NCBI GenBank assembly: GCA_025349905.2
Contig: MU624569.1
Location: 1 to 51,171 of the forward strand
Reading direction: 5' to 3'
Origin: Blastocladiella britannica
Taxonomy: Eukaryota > Blastocladiomycota > Blastocladiomycetes > Blastocladiales > Blastocladiaceae
DNA: 51,171 nt
Both the position numbers and the translations under genes were made by a program. The notes below the pieces were generated by a model, which was not told the DNA's origin, did not search any database, and saw only the letters and a program-made list of their open reading frames with translations. Below, piece by piece: positions 1-10,500 of the stretch. Numbering within the stretch: the stretch's first letter is position 1; each line of letters starts with the position of its first letter.

Positions 1-908
1 AGATCAGTACAACAACAACAAAAAAGGAGGTGAGGATAGAAACATACGCAGCGGCTTGCGGACACTGAGCTGAGTGTACACGAGCAAGACTTGGCAGAGC
101 ATGTAGACAAGGACGGCCACCACCGGCACCAGGAACTCGAGCGCAAACAACGGCAGCGATACCAGGTTGGTCCCCGGTGCAAACACAGTGGTCCAGCCGT
201 ATACGGTATCGGCAGCGACATAGCCTGTCCCGGTGAACACCAGGAACGCTGTCACGGCAATACTCTGATTGCACGACGTTCAAGTTAGTGATACTAGGAT
301 TTGTAGACGTAATGCGTGTGCATACATAAACCGAGGCCGGGGTGCCATCGGTGACGAGTTGAAAACCAACGAATCCATTCAACAAGAGCACCCAACCCGT
401 TGTCGCAATCAGGGCCGTGTGAATGATTGAAGACCACTGAAATACAACAAATTACTGGTGAGTCGAAGAAACAATGAATACACAGATTGACAAACCAAGA
501 AAAATGCGTTGGTGAGCTCTGGTTGGGAAGTCATCCAGCCGCCAACCGACGGGATTTGCACCACAAGCATGCAAAAGTACAAGAGATTCAGGATCCCCAT
601 TTCTGAACGGCCTGTCAAACATAGAACACTGTCAGCACAAAGTAAAACCTCATAGATTCAAAAAAGAACGGACCAACAGCGGCATACTTGGAGTGGGTCC
701 GATACGCCACATAGATCATGGCAAGTGCACACAGAATGCAAAGGGCTACATCCAAAATATCCGTGATTTTGGTGGTGGCGATCGAAACGCCCATCAGCGT
801 GCATGTCTTGTCGCCGCGCAGAATGAATGCCTGGCACACTGGCAGCACCGATGCAGCTCGGCAGATATTCAAAAAGGATCCAAGCGTGGGTCCAACAAGT
901 GTGCTCAT
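1..908 (-). CDS. Chitin synthase export chaperone, Chs7 family (3' end off the left edge)
   Basis: Predicted multi-pass ER membrane protein of the Chs7 family, which in yeast lets chitin synthase leave the ER. I read four exons: 675-908 (ends at 674 in phase 1), 507-611, 332-436 and 48-264; a GTATGT donor at 47 then leads off the window, so the C-terminus is missing. The start at 908 gives MSTLVGPTLGSFLNICRAAS, the usual short N-terminus before the first membrane segment. Family marks are the K-Y-A-A-V-G then R-S-E junction after the second membrane segment, the block LLLNGFVGFQLVTDGTP, and the VYMLCQVLLVYTQLSVRKPL helix. Exon 3 is exactly 35 codons and all junctions keep frame. The neighbouring minus-strand gene lies 268 bp upstream. 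Family assignment is strong. Which chitin synthase it serves cannot be told; zoosporic fungi often have several paralogues. Confidence 0.82.
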
Positions 909-1176
909 TTTTTAGTTGTTCGTGTTGATTCCACACTTGATCCGTGTGCTCTTTGAAAGTATTCGTGATTTGCAAGTACGGGGGTGGTACACTGCAGCAA
1001 GAGGATCCGTCTAGATATAGATATAATATTTGGGTCTATATATATTTGCAAACAAATATCAAATAGTAATAGTGTGGCAAGCAAAGTATGAGATCGGATC
1101 GCGCAGCGAATGGTAGGGGGTCTGCAGAACCCCCTCGAAAAAATAATAAACACAAAAATAAGGGTCCGTGCACACC

Positions 1177-4100
1177 TCACCGAGGGGCAAACCGAAGCTG
1201 GTCAATGGTTGTTTGCAAGTACTCGACCCATCGCCGCCTTTGCTCGTCAGTAGCAACCGAGAAAGTGAGTACAGATCGGCGAGGGCTTTCGTCGGGCGTA
1301 GGAGCAGAAGCCGCGGCCGCAGGAGCAGACTTGCTATCGCCGCCGCGGTCGGCGCGGTGCGGAAACTCGATCGAAAACGTGTGCTTCATGTACGGCGGCT
1401 CGACCGTGACCGTGAGCGGCAGAATGTAATCGTACTTGTGCGCGGACGGCCCGCTGGGCAGAAAGTAGATGCGGTGCCGCCCGACCTGCGTGCCGGTAAT
1501 GCGCACAAATTGTCGGTCCGCGTGCTCGAGGTCCGCCGCCACCGCCACAGCACCCATAGTAGCATGGCCGGGAGCACCTGGCGCCGCGCCACTAGCCGAA
1601 CCAAACGCAATGATAGACGGCTCGACGTGGAGCGCCGGCGGCGTGATCAAGCGCAGCGTCAGGCCGGCATCGATGCCCGGGATCGACAGTTCAATCCACT
1701 CGGACGCCTCGTTCAGCGTCAAGTGTGTTGGCACGCCCGACACATCAATGGCGATGCGGTGGGACCGGTCCGATGCCATGTGCAGCTTCTCGCCCGCGAT
1801 CGACGTGTAGATAGCATGCATCTGGCCTGCAGCGACACCAGGGTGTGCAGCAACAAAGTCGCGCAGCGCCAGCGGCTGGCGCATGCGGTGAACACCGTTG
1901 CTGCTGTCGCCACCCGGTGGCCCTCCTGACTGAGGGTCATTACCGCCGATGGGAGTGGCGCCGTGAATGTCGGCGTTGAGCAAAATCACCGAAAACACCA
2001 AATCGACGGCCGCGCGCTCCGTGTCAAACCGGGTCGGATTGGCCCGCGCGTACGACCGCGCAAAAGCCGTCAGAACGCGGTCAATGGCTGGGCCGTCGTT
2101 ACCAAGACGGATCCCGGACAAAAACAGCCGCAGGCCGTCCTCGAACGACAGGGTCGCCAGCACGGGGCTGTACCAGTCGGCGTAGGCGTTGGCGACGGCA
2201 TCGCGCTGCGGGGCGCCAATAAACCGGCCAACGAGTCGGCGGGCCAGGTTCGGCGTCTTGTGCAAAAACGACGCCATGTTGCTGGGCACTGTCGGGTCCA
2301 GGACGCGCTTGGCGACCAGTTCCGCCACCGCCGATTCCGGGTCGGCATTAAATCGCCCGACCGCTTGCGCCACCACGGGCCGCAGCCGCAGCGCCGACCG
2401 CGCGCGATCGCGCGTGCCGCGTACGGTGACTTTACGCAGCTCGAGCAGATTGCGTACTTCAAACTGCTGCGCGCCATTGGTGCCTTGCACCTCCTTGGCA
2501 ATCACGAGCGCGTCTTGGAACAAAAGCAGCGACCGTACCTTGACCTCGCCGTGCGCCACAATCTCCCACACCGACCCTTGACAAATGAACCGGCGCGAGG
2601 GCTTTTCCAGCGCGGCAATGTCCACCACCTGCTTGAGATTTCGCCGCAGCGTGGCGGTGCCGTGGCCCGTGTCCACGTCGGGCCGCACCGGCACCGCCTT
2701 TCCGGGCCGAGGAAACCCATCGGCTGACTCGCTGCTCTCCGAGTCGTCGCCGGCGGCGCCCTCGTCGTCCACAACCATAGGGATTAAGTAGCTGGGCACG
2801 CGCGAGGCGCTGGTTGCTCCGCCGCGGCCGCCGACACCGCCACCATGGCTACCGGCCCCAAACGGCCCACTTGAGTCGGCCGCGACCTTAGCGTCAATGC
2901 CCTGCACCATGCTTGCCAGCACCTCGGCCGCGCGCCGGATCTGGACCGCCTCGGGCCGAGCAAGCGCTGCGACTGCACTGGACAACTCGTCCATCAGCTG
3001 GGCGTACACTCCCAAGTGGCCGGCGGGACGGGCGAGGTAGGTTGCCAGCGAGAGCCCGTGCGCGCGCGGCCACAGCGAAAACTCGCGCACAACCGCGGCC
3101 AGCGCGGGGCGGCGGCCGGCGCTCGCATCGCCCAAGAGAGCGCGCGTCGAGCTGGCGGTGAGCGCCGCCGTCTCATACACGCGAAGCAGCTCGGACGCAA
3201 CCGTCAACATCACCACTGCCACTGCTTCGGCCGCAATGCAGGCGGCATTGGTGTCGGTGGCCAGCAGGATCCCATGTCCTTTTCCACCACCACCAGCAAC
3301 AGAAGTCGAACCGCCAACAGCTGCCGAATGTCCAAACGGAGTGACGGGTCCGATACTGGCAGTGGCAGTGCGCAGTTGCCGCGCAAGGGACCGGTGCACG
3401 CCGAGGAGCGCCCGCGGTGTGCCAAAGAGCGATTCCACTTCGGACGCGGTCAGCGCTGGCGCATTGGGCGATGGGTTCTTGACGATGGCCGCCCAGTCCG
3501 TCACCACCTGCAGATCCTGCAAAAACAGGTCCTCGTGGTCCACGAGCGATGTGAGGAGGCCGTGGACCCGCACAGAGGATGCCGAAAGGGACACCGGTGC
3601 CGCCGGTTCGTCTGCTGACGCATACATGTCGCCATCGGAATCGAGCCGGCTGCGCATACCTCCTTGGCCATGTGACGGATCGGCCATTGGGTAGGATTGT
3701 GGTTTCTGCTGGCGCTGTCTTTGAGAGTCTGCTGTTGGTACTGTTCCATGGGCTGCAGCGCGTGCAGCACTGGCATTGAGTGACGCATCTGATCCGCCAC
3801 GCGACCGCTCAAGTGGACCCATCCGGGCCGCGAGTGCTGCAGCGCGTTGAACGGCGGCCGTGGAAGCAGAGCTGTCGGACCGTTTTGGAAATGGCCCAGC
3901 GTCATCGCGTGAGGAGCCGTTTGTTGGAAGGGAATTGGCCCGATCGCGATGCGAAGAATCGGTGGTTAATAGCGGAAAGGCAGCACTGCCGCCGCTCATA
4001 GTCGCTGGGGACTGCTGGCGCGCCATTGGGTGCGGCGGAGGGACAGCAGACGCTGACGGAGGTGATTGCCCCGCTGGCGCGCGTGTCCCGCGCAATGGTG

Positions 4101-5525
4101 GTGATTGCAGTTGCGGTTGTTGAGCTGGATGCGATGGCGGTGGGGCCGCGGACGACGCGATCCCGAGCCTGATTGGTCCACTGGCGGCAGCAGCAGAAGT
4201 CGGTGGAGCCGCAATGGAAGAAGCCACGCCACGCGGTGGAAATGCCGCAGCAGAGGTACCAGTCCCAGCTCCATTCGCGCCTGACCGCGTCACAGCAGCA
4301 GCACCACTCGAAGCACTGAATGCGCCACTACCAGGGAAATAAGTCGAGTCGGCAACGCTCGAGCGCTCGACCATGGTGATGGCACGCTCCACGGGAGGCT
4401 TTGGGACCTCCTGGTAGGTTCGGGGTGCCACTAGCGGCGTGATCCACGGTCCTTCAAAGTAGCCAGCAGGCGGCTGCGGGATCGGGGGACCAACGTCCTT
4501 TCCGCGCTTCCGTTTCGCGAGCACCAAGGTACAAAAGACCACCAGCGTGCGGAGAATGGCGCGTGGATCGCCGTCGTCGGCCATTAGGTCCGTCAAGGGG
4601 AAAGTATCGGTTTCGGGAACATTTGCGGTGCGGCAGCAGTCGAGAAAGTAAATGAGCTTGTGGATGGTTGACGATGGATCGGAAAAGTCCACCGAGGGTG
4701 GGGTAGTGGGCGGTTTGACCATTAGCCGCTGCGCCAGCAGAAACAAGAGGTCGCCCGAGCGCAGGGCGGCCGCGATGGATGGGTAAAACTCGATAGGAGA
4801 CGAGGTCAAGGTGCACATCCTGTGAACCATACCTCTTTGAGTCAACACAAAAACGCGTAATAAATGAAAAGAAATATATGCAAACCATTGGTAGACCGCG
4901 GCCGAGTATAGGTCCATGGCAATCTGAGGCTCGGGCAGTGCTGGCGCGGTACCTGCGGACTGGGAGCCGGACTGGGAACGTGTCAATGTCCCGCGTCTCG
5001 ATGCAGACAGGTACTCGCCAATCCGAGGAGTGGACTGGGACCGCAGCATGTCGCCGAGCGCCTGTTATGTACTGGTCAACAGCTTATTTGTTCGCACTGC
5101 CATGAAATAAAACGTACCATCGGGTCGTGCAAGGACAGGCGATGGGCGCGTGTGAGCGAGGACATGTACTCGACCACATTGTTAAGGGGATCCGAGGAGT
5201 GGTTGTGGTGTGGTGGCGGGTTGCTACGAGCACCAAAACCAAAAGAAGGGCCGGGCGCGGCGGCCGGAGTTGAGGAGGAAAACGAGGCAGTCGGTGCGGG
5301 CGAGCCAGTGGGCGAAGGGTTACCGCTGCCACCACCGCTGTTACCACCACCGCTGCTACTGCCCATTTGGCGCTCGAGTGTGGCCTTGCGCAGGGCCGAG
5401 ATGGAGCGCTTGCGCGTCAGTGACCGCTGCATTTCATCGGGGGGCAATGGGGACTGGGACTGGGACGAGGACGACGACGATAAGGGCGCGGCGGCGGCGC
5501 GGCCACGGTCCTGACTTTGCTCCAT
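1177..5525 (-). CDS. Multidomain guanine-nucleotide exchange factor: CH - DH-PH - Sec7 - C-terminal PH-like (1408 aa)
   Basis: Three exons: 5118-5525, 4886-5061 and 1177-4819. The second intron (4820-4885, 66 nt) has no stop and reads through in frame, but removing it restores the first helix of a calponin-homology domain. Domains by eye: low-complexity Ser/Pro/Gly N-terminus (1-170); CH domain (about 175-290, F-L-D-C-C-R core); long Ser/Ala/Pro disordered stretch; RhoGEF (DH)-like helices (about 610-810, with the late signature L-A-T-Y-L-A-R-P-A-G-H-L); PH (about 905-1000); Sec7 (about 1005-1190); a beta-rich tail ending in a PH-type C-terminal helix (W-V-E-Y-L). Sec7 domains activate Arf GTPases and DH-PH cassettes activate Rho GTPases, so the protein may couple membrane traffic and actin. 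In the Sec7 active loop the catalytic Glu is Asp (codon 2095-2097), while the downstream L-L-N-A-D motif is kept. Domain identity is firm for Sec7 and good for DH and CH; function is inferred. Confidence 0.8.
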
Positions 5526-5639
5526 TCTTTTAAAAAGGTCAAATTGTCGTTGTCTTTTCGGACTTTGAAAAGTTTCTCTTTTGCAATCTCACAAAGGCGA
5601 TTTACTGGATAATTTCCATATAATAAAAATATCATAAGA
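5526..5639. promoter_or_regulatory. Divergent promoter between the Sec7 GEF gene and the Sgf73-like gene
   Basis: Only 114 bp separate the two outward-facing start codons, so both genes must share this space. The right half is AT-rich (TATAATAAAAATATC just before the ATG at 5640). No specific factor site stands out. Confidence 0.55.
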
Positions 5640-7244
5640 ATGGCTCCACAACCGCCACCATCCGCCGCCGACATTGCCGATCTAGACCTGGTGCTGTGCG
5701 ACCTGTGCGCTCGCCCACTGCTGCGCACTGCCTTACCCCGCCACCTTGCCCGATGCGCGCCCGAACGCCCGAAAAAGTTCCGCATCCGCGCTCGTGCCTC
5801 TACCTTGCCTCTGCCCCCCTTTCTCGCGGCCCTTGCTCCCACCCTTCTCTCGGACCCGCCTCCTCCGCGCCGGTCGGCCATTCCTGCTTCTCTACCTCCA
5901 TCAACCACGACTGCTGCCACTGTGTCACTGGCGCGTGATCTCGTTCCCGGCGCCGTGGAGGATGACCAGGACGATAACGACGACACCCGGAGTACTCTCA
6001 CGAATGGCAAAAATAATACTGGCAATAATGACAATTTTGGTGACAATGACGATGACGACGACTTGCTCGGTGGAGACCTCGACCACATCCTCCTCTTGGA
6101 CAATGCGTCATCGTCGCGTACCAGTCTGGACACGGAACGCGTCTCTCTGGCGCCATCCGAGAGTCTCCAGTCTCCTCCACCACCAACGTCAGCAGCGATG
6201 CCTGCTCCGGCTGTCAAGCAGGTTCGGAAGCGCAAGCCCAAGACTGCTGCTACTACTGCTGCTTCTGCCTCTGGTCCTGGTGGTACATTGCTTTTTCTTG
6301 ATGGCGCTGTCACAAAATGGGACTGATCCTCAACGAAAATAAAACAGAAGAGGCAACGACAGGGCCGCCCCCAAAACGCGCCAAAACAGCCTCTGGGACG
6401 ACTGCTGGATCATCATCACCCAAACCCGGAAACCCGACCACCGCTGGGACGGGGAGCGCGTCCTCATCGTTAAACAATGTCGCCGTAACGCTCACGAACG
6501 GCGCAGGCTCTACTTCATCCCTGGCAACTGGCGCAGGCGCCATCGCCTCCTCTACCTCCGCTGCCGATGGACTTGCGCTCGACCCATCATCCCTCGCCGC
6601 TGCCTCTGCTGCGGGCGGCTCGACCAAAGCCGGTTCCCTCTTGGGCACTGCTGGAAAACTCGATAAGAATGCACCCTTGGACCTTGATCGGAATTGCGGA
6701 GTCGAGATGGACGATGGCGGGCTCTGTCGCCGCTCCATTACCTGTAAAAAGCACTCGATGCTGCTCAAACGCTCCGTCAAGGGCCGGTCCCAACCGTACG
6801 ATACGCTGCTCGCGTTGCATCGGGGTAACATGGGTATTATTCTTCTTTGTTTGTGGACGAGGAAATGTCTAAAATACAACAACAGAGCGCGAAAAGAAGG
6901 AAGCGCAGAACCGCGAGCAGATCATTGTCGAGCAGCTGCTGCCATTGCCACTATTAGACTACGAGCGCGAGGCAGCTGCCATTACGGACGCGGTCAAGCG
7001 TCTTGCCCCGCCGCCCATGGCGCGGCCAACTCCCATGTACCACGCCGCGCGACCCATGCACTCGGCCATTGAGCAGATCCGCGCGGCGCTGGTGGCAGCC
7101 GGGTATACTAGCGCGCAGGCGGCGGGCCCACCGGGCAGCGGAATGGTTGTTGGTGGTGGTGCGACTGTCGTCTCGGTTGGAGGAGGAGGATCAGCATCAG
7201 CGCTGTCGACGCGCTGGAATCCCCGCGGCACGCCCGGGCTGTGA
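5640..7244 (+). CDS. SGF73: SAGA deubiquitinase-module subunit, Sgf73/ataxin-7-like (SCA7 domain, 492 aa)
   Basis: Three exons: 5640-6282, 6348-6824 and 6886-7244, both introns in phase 1 (65 and 61 nt). The SCA7 domain sits in exon 2 (about residues 350-385) and shows its hallmark zinc-binding pattern: N-C-G-V, then G-G-L-C-R-R-S-I-T-C-K-K-H-S-M, then K-R-S-V-K-G-R-S-Q-P-Y-D. Near the N-terminus a second Cys/His finger appears (C-D-L-C then H-L-A-R-C, residues 20-40), as in Sgf73 and ataxin-7. The linker is acidic and low-complexity (Asp/Asn tract near 6010-6060). In yeast Sgf73 anchors the Ubp8 deubiquitinase module to SAGA and so affects transcription and mRNA export; this role is inferred from family. 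The C-terminal third is Gly/Ala-rich after a helical segment. It shares a 114-bp promoter with the upstream GEF gene. Splice sites are consistent in frame and the identification is strong. Confidence 0.85.
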
Positions 7245-7552
7245 CTACGAGTCTTTATCGCAGAAAAAATAAACCCATTCCCATATGACGTCGGTCGTTA
7301 GAGTTCTTGCAAGTGGCGCTGTTTGTTTCTCTTTTGTTTTGCCAAATCGAAGAACGAGAAAAAGAAACCGCACACACGCAGGTCAAGCGCGGCGCGAGTA
7401 CAACGGCAACCCACTCTGACGTCAGTACTTTGAATACAGACTTTTCAGGCGAACGCAACCGCGCGATCGCACTTTTTTCTGGTGGTCCTGGTTTATAGGC
7501 CAAGTAGCGACTCGCTCTGCTCGCTGCTGGAAACAGGGAATACTTTGAAGAA
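7245..7552. promoter_or_regulatory. Intergenic region with a TGACGTCA palindrome upstream of NTE1
   Basis: This 308-bp stretch holds the 3' end of the Sgf73-like transcript and the NTE1 promoter. It contains one perfect CRE/ATF palindrome, TGACGTCA (7417-7424), and a one-mismatch copy, TGACGTCG (7286-7293). Such sites are bound by bZIP factors, often downstream of cyclic AMP, but binding here is inference. No further gene or RNA was seen. Confidence 0.5.
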
Positions 7553-10500
7553 ATGTCGACCACCGTAATCGCTGCTACCATGGCCGACGCAACGCCCGTG
7601 ATGGTGATCGCAACAGCATCAACCGCATCTACGACCGCATCGCTCGAACACTTGGTATCCCTCGTCGTGGGCCATCTCGTGTCGTTCCTGCTGGTCACGG
7701 TCCCCGCCACGGTCATTAGCTACGTGACGCGCCTGCTCTCGTGGTCGCTGGTGCTGACGGTGGACACGCGCGGCCTGGCGCTCCTGGCCGTCGCCGCCGC
7801 CGCCCTCGCCTACGTTGTGATCCACCGCGTCTACCTCACCCGCTACGCGCGCTTGCCGCCACCGCCCGTGTCGCAAAAGCCCGCGGGAGCCTCGTTCGAT
7901 TTGCATCCCGATGCCACCGGATTCGCGTCCGACGACTCGCGTCCGCCCGGATTCAACTATGCCGAAGAGTTTCTGGGCTCGTTCCTGCAGAGCATCAAGG
8001 TCTTTGGGTACATGGAGCAGCCCGTGTTTACAGAGCTTGCCCGTCGCCTCCAGGTCCGTTCGCTCCATTCCCTTGGTTTTCTTTGGAGTTGGAGTCCATG
8101 GGGAAAAAAACGACACGTCTAAATTTAAACTGACCCCATTCCCACTGCAATCGCATCGTACAGACCCGTAAGCTTCCTGCGGGCGATATGCTGTTTTCGG
8201 CCGACGATCCGGGTGCAGAAACCAACTTTTACATTGTGGTGGAGGGATGCGTGCAAGTGTACGTCAAGACCTCCTCGGCCGACGCCTCATCGCTCGCCCA
8301 CCATCCGCTGGATGCTGTTACGCCCGGCGCGTCGTACAGCGCCTATTCTGGACAGCAGGTTCATGGTCACATGCCCCCACCTCCGCTGCAATCGAACGGA
8401 TCATTCTGCAACTACCCGCCCCCACCGGACCCCAACGAGCCGCTGCCCGGCCACACCTTGCTCAACGAAGTGGAGGCTGGCGGGACCGTGTCGAGTCTGT
8501 TTTCGATTCTCGATCTCTTGTCGTCCACTCTGGGCGATGGCGACGACGGGTCCATTGCCGCGGCCGCCACGGCTCAGGCACGTGCGCGCGCATCCGCGTT
8601 TGCGCCTGGCCCCAACGTTCCGCCTGTGCCCTCCATCCCGACCGGATGGGCCGCGACTACTGGCATGGCGGCGGGGCCCAGTCCTGGAACTACGTCGGGA
8701 CGGCACCCGCTAGCGACCCCCATTCACCTGACGGAGAGCGCACCCACAAGCCCCGAACACGCCACCATGTTTGGCGCCGGTGGAGCCACTGATGGACCCA
8801 ACAACGGCAGCAGTCCGTCGTCGTCGCTCTCGGGCGATGGCACCGTGTTCCCCAAGCTAGGCCTGTCGTCCGTCTCGCCGCCTCCTTTAAGCAATATGGC
8901 CGATGCCATGGCCGCTGCCCTCCATGTGCGCACCAGCTCGGCTCCAACCAACGGTTCGGTTGCGGGTGGTCCAGCTCCCAGCGCCGCTGGCTCGTCGACA
9001 TGGGGCCGTCGCTCGCGCCACTCATCCGCAGGCCACGACATGCGGCTCCCTGGAGGTATGCCGCCATCTTCTGTCCCTAATGGGTGGCATTCCCGTACGC
9101 CCTCCACGCTCCACGGTGGTGGTGGCGGCGGCAGCAGCGGTGCTGGAGCTGGTCGCGGTGGCGACGGCGGGCCAGGGAGCCCGATGCTCGAGACAGGTAT
9201 GTCGGCTCGGGCAGCGCGCGACACGACGCTACTGGTGATCCCTGCCGAAGCGTTTCTGCGGCTGCTGGACAAGTACCCGCACGCCGCCGCACACATTGCA
9301 CTCGTGATTTTGACCCGGTTCCAGCGGGTGACCGGCGCCGCGCTGGCCCAGTACCTCGGCATGCCGGCGGCGCTGCTCGCCATTGACCAGCAACTACACG
9401 AGTACGCGGCGCCGCGGAGTGGCGGATTCGCTCCAAGCATGTTCCGCCCAGGTGGTCTCGAACGACTGCGCCGCCGGTTCCACGTCGCGCACTCGGTGTT
9501 TCGCGGCCATGTGCGCGCTGGCACCGCCACAGGAGCGGGCGGCGTCCCGACAATGGCGACGCCTTCGTCCATTCTCGGCACGGGCACCGCTGGCGGACTC
9601 GCGCTGGGAATCGTGGAGGGCAACATGTCATCGCAGCACGGCATGGAGTCGCGCTCGGCGGCGGGGACAACCGCGACGGTGGCTCGCGATATGGACGGAC
9701 TTGCTTCCCCACCTCTGTCCCGCCGGGCGAGCTTGACAGCTGCACATCTGGCATCATTGTCAACGGGAACCACCGGTGGAGGCAGCAGCAGGAGCAGCAC
9801 TGAGGACGTGGACGCGCATCATCACCAGCGCGCGGCTGCGCTCGCGGCCGCAACCACCCCGCGCACCCGCAAGGCGCGCGCCATGGACGCCGAGGGAATT
9901 GCCACCCACCACCACCATAGTGGCGGTGAAAAAGGCGCTGTTGCCGCTGGCTCCGTCAGTTCTGGCGACGGGGCAGCCGAGGGCGTCAACACATGGGCGT
10001 TTGACGACGCAGAAGAAGAGTCGTATCTGCGGCAGTCAGTGTTTGCCAGCATGCTCTATGCAATCGGGCTGCGCGACGCGGCCGGCGCCATCATGCTGGA
10101 CGGCTCGGTCACGGTCTCGGATGCGTGCGCCGACAATCCGCCCGGCCCCGGCCACGTGCGTGGACCTCAGCACCGCCGCGCATCTGGCAATCCCGGCATG
10201 GCTCGTGGCGGTGGGTATTCGCCAGCGGCGGCGGGAGGACCGACTGGCGGCATGCCCGGGTGGCAATCGGCCGCGTTCATGGGCTCGCGCACCTCCATGT
10301 CTTCGTCCGCATCGGCCACCTCTGCTGTCTCGGAGGTGGACACGAGCGATATCGAGATCCGGTTCTATCGCAAGGGTACGCCGCTGGTGCCCCCTGGCCA
10401 GCCCGTGGACGGCCTGTTTCTCGTCATTGATGGCCTCATCTCTGTCTCGACGCCTCATAACGTGGCTCCGGCAACGGCCCTTGGCGCAGGCCTGGCCAAG

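Noticed and set aside
1013..1050. Short GATATA/TATATA repeats as a promoter or repeat element
   Set aside because: Brief AT-rich spacer sequence without periodic structure or copies elsewhere in the window.
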